Notes under the pieces: model-generated
Seen by the model: the letters and a program-made list of their open reading frames with translations, nothing else
What the model was told of the DNA's origin: nothing
Database searches by the model: none
Part shown: one piece after another, positions 57,642-64,000 of the stretch
How positions within the stretch are numbered: the stretch's first letter is position 1
Layout: each line of letters opens with the position of its first letter
Program-made: the position numbers and the translations under genes
Assembly (NCBI GenBank): GCA_039654915.1
Contig: CM077595.1
Span: 47,027,501-47,091,500, forward strand
Length of the DNA: 64,000 nt
Origin: Aquilaria yunnanensis
Lineage: Eukaryota; Streptophyta; Magnoliopsida; Malvales; Thymelaeaceae
Reading direction: 5' to 3'

Positions 57642-59269
57642 CATGGAGCTATGGCTAAGGAGGAAGACATCCATGAGCCTAATGAACCAAGCCTAGTGAG
57701 GGGAGTGCACTTACTGAAGGTTTTGTCGCCTAGTGTGAAGTGCACAATAATGGCAGTGAAGTAAGGGTTTCTAGAGCTGAAAGTTTGTACTAACTAGTGC
57801 TAAAATCCTCCTAAGACCAAGCATTAGCTTGAGGATGGCTTCCATAGTGATCTACTTAAGTTTATTGCATGTTTTATGGACTAACCTATGGTTTATGTTG
57901 CTGCTGCATTTCATGTGTTTGTTGGTTGTGAATAGCTACTGCATTTGGTTGATATATCTTGTATATATACATTGTGGTTTTTTTTTAGTGTCTTTGGATG
58001 AAAGTTTTAATGAGGGTCACATTTCCTTAAGAAACCAAATGTTTCCCTTACTAAGTTTCACAATGAAACTTACTCCCTTCAATTATGCCATTTCAGGTCC
58101 AGCAGAAAGATCACATTCAAATTGACCATTTCCATTCAATTTTTGACCTGAAATCTCAAGGATTTTAACTTCCATGTATCTAGTTGTGATATCAAAATTT
58201 TGTTGATTTTAGGAGCATATTTGGTATTTTTAGTGATGGTGCTTACTGTACTATGCGACAACTGTCCAGCATCCTGTTTCTGGAGTCCATAGTGTCTCAG
58301 GCACTGTTGTAACCTTGGGTGCATATTTACCTTGGTTAAGAACATTATTTAGTGCATGTGTTCATGTACATATAGTGTATGTAAAATGAGACAAGTATGT
58401 GAACATTTGACTAATGTTTTGGCTATGTAGATGATGTGGTGCATAGCCGCCTAAGTGTGAATGATAGCTTGCTTACTAGTAAATTTTGTTTTGGCAACAT
58501 AAAGTTGCTAGATGCAAGAGCATATAATTTTTATGTGCACTGGACATATATGAGATATCGTTGGAGGGCTTACCCCTTGTGAATGAAGTGTTTGCACACT
58601 TACGAAATTTTGTATGGGCAAAATGGTCATAAAGTGACTAGAATTTTGACTCTGGACACAAGGTTCTATATCTCCCCGTGTAGAATAAATCTTGGTATGA
58701 AATTTTTTTCACACCTAGAGAGCATCTATATGTTGAGCTGGGATTTAGAATTTCTTAATTTAGAGCTCTGTAGCGAAAGATATGACATTGCAAGCTTGGC
58801 TAAGTTACTGTTCATTTGGTTAGAATTTTGTAACCGACTTCAAAAATCCATAACTTCGTCCATAGGTGGGCTATTGATGTAAAACCAAATTCCTTGGTTT
58901 GATTAAAGAATCTACTTGATAGTGAAATAAATAAAATAGAGGGTTACATGGCTAGATTAAAACAATTTTTTGCATGAAGTTTCAAGTGTAGTGGTTGGTT
59001 ACTTACACTTAATAAGATTGCCTAGTGTAAGGTCACCAAGATTAAGACTTGTGCTAGTGTTCTCCTTCATTGCTGCCATGGTGTGCATAAAATGTGAATA
59101 TGTGTGTAATGGTTGGACCAATGTGCATGCACTTACATAGTGCCCAAGAGGGCCACTTGGGTATGCACAATAAGGGTATTGTTCTGATGGTCTACAGAAG
59201 ATACCAATCCTAGGAGTTTTACATGCATAATTTTGACACAATAACTGGACTACCCCAGAGTGGGTAACA
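57642..59269 (+). repeat. gypsy-type LTR copy B, in tandem with A
   Basis: It begins inside the LTR (CATGGAGCTATGGCTAAGG, matching 56555) directly after the end of copy A, and ends AGTGGGTAACA at 59269. It shares long blocks with copy A (GAGGGGAGTGCACTTACTGAA; CCAGCATCCTGTTTCTGGAG) but holds roughly 500 bp more near 58330-58900. Confidence 0.65.
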
Positions 59270-59360
59270 CAATAAGACCATATCCTAAGTCATTCAAAAT
59301 TCTTAAGCCCTAAATCCTCAAGCCCATGCCTTAAACACTTAGAAACTTAAGGGCATTACA
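59270..59360 (-). repeat. start of G3 3' LTR
   Basis: The minus strand begins TGTAATGCCCTTAAG at 59360, right after the polypurine tract AGAAAGGGGAGGT (59373-59361). It is cut after ~90 bp by copy B. Confidence 0.7.
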
Positions 59361-61535
59361 ACCTCCCCTTTCTAAGAAATTTGGTCCTCCAAATTTCCTA
59401 ACAGTCTAGGGAATATATTAGGATAGCTCTTAAGCATTTCAGCTTCAACTTCCTATGTGGCATCTTCCTTAGAATGGTTAGTCCATTAGACTTTGACAAC
59501 AGGTATCCACTTACTACTAAGCTTTCTAGTGTCCTTTGCCAATACCCAAATTGGTTCTTCTTTATATGTTGGATTTTGGGCAATAGGAACACTATTAACA
59601 TGTACAATTTCCCTAGGATCAGAGATACTTTTCTTTCACAAACTCACATGGAAGGTGTCATGCAAATGTCCTAGCATAAGAGGTAGTTCTTGCTTATATG
59701 CTACATTCAAAACTCTTGCAAGTAATGGGTATGGTCCCACATACCTTGGAGCCAACTTTCCCCTCCTACCAAACCTCATCACTCCTTTCATAGGAGACAC
59801 CTTCAACCACACACATTCTCATACTTGTAACTCAAGGTCCTTTCTATTTTTCTTTTAAGATTGGCATATGATTCTTGCCTATTGTTGGCAGCTATAATCC
59901 TTTCTTGGATTAGCTTAATCTTCCCAGTAGTTTCTCTTATGAGTTCTGGGCCTATTTTCACCTTATCCCCAAGTTCATGCCAACAATGTGAAGTTGTGCA
60001 CATCCAACCATAGAGTGCTTCATATGGTACCATGCCAATCACTGAGAGATAGCTGTTATTATAGGAAAACTCTACTAAAAGTAAGTGTTTGTCCCACTCC
60101 CCTTGGAAGTCTATAACAAAACATCTCAGTATATCTCCCAAGACTTTAATGGTTCTTTCTGTCTGCCCATCAGCTTGAGGATGGTAAGTTGAGCTAAATT
60201 TTAGTTTAGTGCCTAAAGCATGATGCAAGGACCTCCATAATCTAGATACAAGTCTAGGATCAGTATTTGAGACCATGCCATCTGGTACACCAAGCAATCT
60301 CACTATTTCTATAATATAGAGTTGTGCCAACTTATCCAATAAGTCTGTGAGATTTACAGGCAAGAAGTGGGCTACCTTTCTCAATCTATCCACTATGACC
60401 TAGAATGTGTTGCATTTCCTTCTGGTCAGTGGCATACCCATTACAAAGTCCATAGATATGGAACCCTACTTTCTTTCTAGCATAGGCAAGTTCTGTAGTT
60501 CTGATGATGCCTCTGGTGTTCTACCTTGACTTGTTGACAAGTCATACACTTAGCTACGTAAGCACCTATCTCTTGCTTCATATATGGCCACCAAAAATGG
60601 GATCTCAAATCTTTGTATATCTTTTGAGCTCCAAGATGCATATTCATCAAGTTAAAGTAGGCTTCCTCAAGGATTTGTTGTCTAAGTCCATCCTTACTAG
60701 GTACATAAATCTTACTTTGGAAGAATAGTATTCTTTGCTTACAAGAAAATCCCTGATACAACATCCTTTTCTTTCTGCCAACAAATCTTAGAAAGCTGCT
60801 CATCTTTTAACTATGCTTCCTGAATTAGGTCTTTTTACTCTAACCTAATAGTTAGGACTTTCACTTGGTCCATTTCCTATTGCCCCCACTATAGGGATAA
60901 CTTAGTTAAACTAAGTACTTTTGCTTCAGTAGGCTTTCCAGTGGCTTTGAGTACTCTAGTGTACTTCCTGCTGAAAGCTTCAACTACCACATTAGCTGTA
61001 CCAGCTGTATACTCAATGATGCACTCAAAATATTTTAGGTACTCAAGTCATCTCCTATACGAAATGTTAAAATCTTTCTATGTAAACAAGTACTTCAGAC
61101 TCTTGTGGTCTATGAAGATTCGAAACTTGCTTCCTAGTAGGTAGTGTCTCCACTGCTTGAGTGCAAAGATCAATGCTGCCAATTCCAGATCATCAACTAG
61201 ATACTTCTTTTCATGAGTCCTATGTTACCTTGATCCATAGGCTATTGCTTATTTACCTTCCATTAAGACACAGCCTAGCCCTACTTGAGAAGCGTCAGCA
61301 TACACTTCAAACTCCTTAGTAGGGCAATGGAAGAACCAGTATTGCGGTTATAGTCAATCTTTTCTTCAATTCTATGAAACTTGACTCACAATGCACACCC
61401 CACTAAAAATTCTGACCCTTCCTTGTCAATTGAGTGAGTAGAGCTATTATTATGGAGAAATTAGGTATAAATCTTCTGAAATAGCCAGCAAACCCTAGGA
61501 AGCTTCTTATCTCCCTCACTTTCTAAGGTTGTTTC
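59361..61535 (-). pseudogene. gypsy pol remnant G3 (RNase H, integrase, chromodomain-like end)
   Basis: From right to left on the minus strand: end of RT and RNase H (61530-60850, frameshifted); zinc finger HLGAQKIYKDLRSHFWWPYM and CMTCQQVK (60803-60477); integrase core with STYHPQADGQTERTIKVL and EFSYNNSY (60393-60050), where the catalytic Asp/Glu context is partly kept; C-terminus with LGDKVKIGPELI; then a tail reading NHSKEDAT and EVEAEMLKSYPNIFP with stops (59500-59400), similar to chromodomain-bearing plant gypsy ends. It is cut on the right by the copia LTR at 61536 (left flank GTTTC). Not functional. Confidence 0.87.
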
Positions 61536-62951
61536 TGTTAGTGTTGTGCCCAAAAGGCCAATCATGAGATGATTGTATTTTTTCACATTGAGTCATGATA
61601 TTTTATTAAGGCATTAATCTAGCAATTATGTTTGTTGTTTTGTTTCTACGTAACTTAACAAACATAATTGTAACCCTAGAATAATGATATTCTCAACCGT
61701 CCCTAGTCTAGTATTATTGTGGAAGGGGTTGCAATAGTACATAACGACTAGCATATGTGGAGACTAATATGAGATATGTAGTCTGCTTACGGGTACAAGT
61801 TGGAGAACTTGTATACTAGACAGACCCACCATGAGAACACTACATGGATCATTATATGAGTGTCATAAGTGATTCTCATAGTGATCATGGTATATGTAGT
61901 CCTTCGACCTAAGATTATCAAGGTTGCCTACATGTGAGTCACATACTTTGATACTTTCCTTTGTTACTCGTAACTGAGTGAACTTAAAAGAGGTCATTGG
62001 GTATGTCACATATCATACGGAGGGATTTGTATGATCAAGATTGGATTTGTGCCTCCTATGTAATGGGAATGATATCTTCGGGTCCCTTGATAGAGTAAGA
62101 CTTAGAAAAATGCATGGCCATGCTCGGATGACTTGATATACGGTATCATTGTCATCAGTTTAAGTTGGTCTACTTGGTAATCAAGAAAACAAAGATTGGG
62201 CTATACGAGAGTGACACATTCCATGTCTCGTGCTTAGTCTTGATATCTTGGACAAAGGGACAATGGCATATATCGGTGATGATCATAAAGGTTTAGTCGA
62301 ATCATCGACAATCTTGTCACTTGGGTAGCAATGATGTGTTGCTGGACACCGCTCATTGGTTATGATCATAAATGTGATTTATGATCATTGCCAATGTGGG
62401 AAGAGCCTATTGGGTCCCACACATGAAGCTATTTGGATATTAGGGTGCATGGGCTAATAATTTGGGTTTTGGTTTCACAATAATTTCGTATTAATAATGG
62501 GCCCAATAGTTGAGCCGTTATTAAGCTCAAAATTAAAGCCTGATTGGATTAGGGCTTTGAAACCCATTAGGCCTAGAAGTTGAGTCTCACTATAAATATA
62601 ACTTTTAGTGAGAAATTCGTAGGTCTCCTTGCCCTAGCCTCCCAAAAGGACAGCTGCACTCTTCTCTTGCAATTTCTTGGAGGACGCAAGCTAGCACTGC
62701 GAGCGCAAGAGAAACACAACTACCGGGTCACAATGGAAGCGTGGTGACCCCGAGAGGCTCGTGTAGATACCATAGAGAGCTTGAACAGGTCAACTGTTCA
62801 AGTTTTGTGATTCGACTCTATAGTTGAGTGAGAGATCTCAACCGAAAATTAGGTATGAAAATTTTCGAACACCCGGTTTACCCCATTTCACTTGGATCTT
62901 GCAGGGTTTCGGTTAAATTCCTCTGCGCTGTTTGGCTCCGGAAACCCAACA
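61536..62951 (+). repeat. complete copia 5' LTR
   Basis: It starts TGTTAGTGTTGTGCCC and ends GAAACCCAACA, 1416 bp, followed by one base and a PBS, so it is the 5' LTR of an element continuing beyond the window. It is the reference for the copia LTR copies at 5274, 18921, 30238/37782 and 54235. TATAAATA is at about 62593. Confidence 0.93.
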
Positions 62952-62952
62952 G

Positions 62953-62964
62953 TGGTATCAGAGC
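62953..62964 (+). other. copia primer-binding site, initiator-Met type
   Basis: TGGTATCAGAGC one base after the LTR end. Confidence 0.93.
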
Positions 62965-64000
62965 TACTGGTGAAACCCTAAATCGGGATTGAGTGTTGAA
63001 TCGCATGATGTTATGTGTTCGGTTGCTTTTCGGCCATGATTAATTAGATTGATTCATGATGCATGAAACCAGAACTCATAATGAACATATGACGTATACG
63101 AAGAAAGGACACTATTTGTTAATGAGATTAACCCGAAATTGAATGGTATGAGATACCTATATGGATTAGGATTCTTGCAATAGTTGCAAAAACCCTAGCT
63201 GACCGGCCAGTGGGACCGTTGTATGTGAAGCGCCATTTAAATAAAAACTGGTTAATCAATGCGCGTCAATTGGCATGCATTTTTGTTGAATGAGATTTGA
63301 CATGATATGCTGATTGGTGTTTGAAGCATGGTGCATGGTTATACCCTTGATTGGTTGTACTTATAGGATTCTTACAATAGTTGCCAAAACCCTAGCTGAC
63401 CGGCCAGTGGGACCGGCGTATGTGAAGCGCCATTTAAATAAAAACTAGTTAATCAACGCACGTCAATTGGCATGCGTTTTTGTTGAATGAGATTTGACAT
63501 GATATGCTGATTGGTGTTTGAAGCATGGTGCATGGCTGTAGCCCTTGATTGGTTGTACTTATAAATACAGCCTGCGGGTCGTGCCTTCTCTTGTTACTCT
63601 CATTGTACATTCTTTTCTCACCTTACTCCCCTCGAATGTAACTCAAGGTTTCTATTATTGATGTAATGGTACATTATGGGATCATCCAAGATGGTATGTC
63701 CAAGGAGGTGACAACAAAAGGGCAACCAAGAAAGGAAGAGAAGGAGCTTGTGAAGACCCTTTTCTTTTCTTAGGCTTTTATGATATTCTCATTGGCTTGG
63801 GAATATCGCATAGTTTGGGCTATAACCATGTCACGTTTATTTTCTTGTAAGCGTGAGATGCATGTTTTATATTTGTATGTGATGCATGTATAAGACAATC
63901 GGAGATAACAAATTGGTGAGATGAAAAGAAAAATCCCTCAAACAAATATTAAGTCATTAAATGTGATGCCTTCCAAATGTTGGCACTCGTCAAGACTTTG
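62965..64000 (+). other. copia internal leader, no coding frame seen
   Basis: More than 1 kb after the PBS with no supported reading frame. It contains a 197 bp tandem duplication (63169-63563), a TATAAATA at 63560-63567 and a purine-rich stretch near 63720. The gag start presumably lies beyond the window. Confidence 0.7.
63169..63563 (+). repeat. 197 bp tandem duplication in the copia leader
   Basis: Units 63169-63365 and 63366-63563 share GACCGGCCAGTGGGACCG, GAAGCGCCATTTAAATAAAA and TGATTGGTGTTTGAAGCATG and differ at about a dozen positions. Confidence 0.93.

Overview
The window is plant nuclear DNA made almost entirely of nested LTR retrotransposons. I found no host gene, rRNA or tRNA. 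The organism is inferred from plant-type Ty3/gypsy elements (Tat and chromodomain-bearing chromovirus types), Ty1/copia elements, primer sites of the plant initiator-Met type (TGGTATCAGAGC), and CpG-to-TpG decay of the older copies. The depth of nesting suggests a large repeat-rich angiosperm genome. The species cannot be read from the sequence.

Layout. An old minus-strand gypsy element (G0: gag remnant 1023-1664, PBS 1796-1807, LTR tip 1813-1912) carries a plus-strand LTR end (1-1022) and is interrupted by a large minus-strand chromovirus, C1 (3' LTR from 1913, pol 8956-11758 and 14263-14548, gag 27214-28634, PBS 28750, 5' LTR 28765-30237). C1 has been hit by: a Tat solo LTR (3623-4457, TSD CCAAG); a second Tat solo LTR (4783-8950) that itself holds the collapsed Tat element T1 (5143-8390, TSD CCTAC); a chromovirus solo LTR (11759-14257, TSD ACACC); and the Tat element T2 (14549-27208). 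T2 contains a copia solo LTR (18921-20339, TSD GGTTT) and a Tat solo LTR (22592-23451).

C1's 5' LTR is cut by a minus-strand copia element whose 3' LTR is split by a truncated Tat element, T4 (30940-37781). T4 carries a 3.5 kb chromovirus solo LTR (33464-36961, TSD GACCC). The copia RNase H end (38200-38581) abuts the best-preserved Tat element, T3 (38582-51854), whose RT/RNase H region holds another chromovirus solo LTR (42795-45306, TSD GAGAG). T3 abuts a truncated minus-strand Tat element, T5 (51855-56220), with a copia solo LTR (54235-55651, TSD GGTTC). Then come two tandem LTR copies (56221-59269), a minus-strand gypsy pol remnant G3 (59270-61535), and the 5' LTR, PBS and leader of a plus-strand copia element running off the right edge (61536-64000).

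The most notable system is an antisense gene in the 3' part of every Tat element that retains this region (T1, T2, T3). It has its own TATA box, short GT-AG introns at conserved positions, a large conserved N-terminal domain and a coiled-coil C-terminus. In T3 the sense gag-pol is dead (nonsense codons, frameshifts, deletions, an inserted LTR), yet the antisense gene reads as an uninterrupted four-exon, about 722-residue frame. Other recurring Tat features are a gag start codon exactly 32 nt inside the 5' LTR, so that the primer-binding site is coding, a conserved CACGTG-TATA promoter module, and a short hairpin at the LTR 5' tip.
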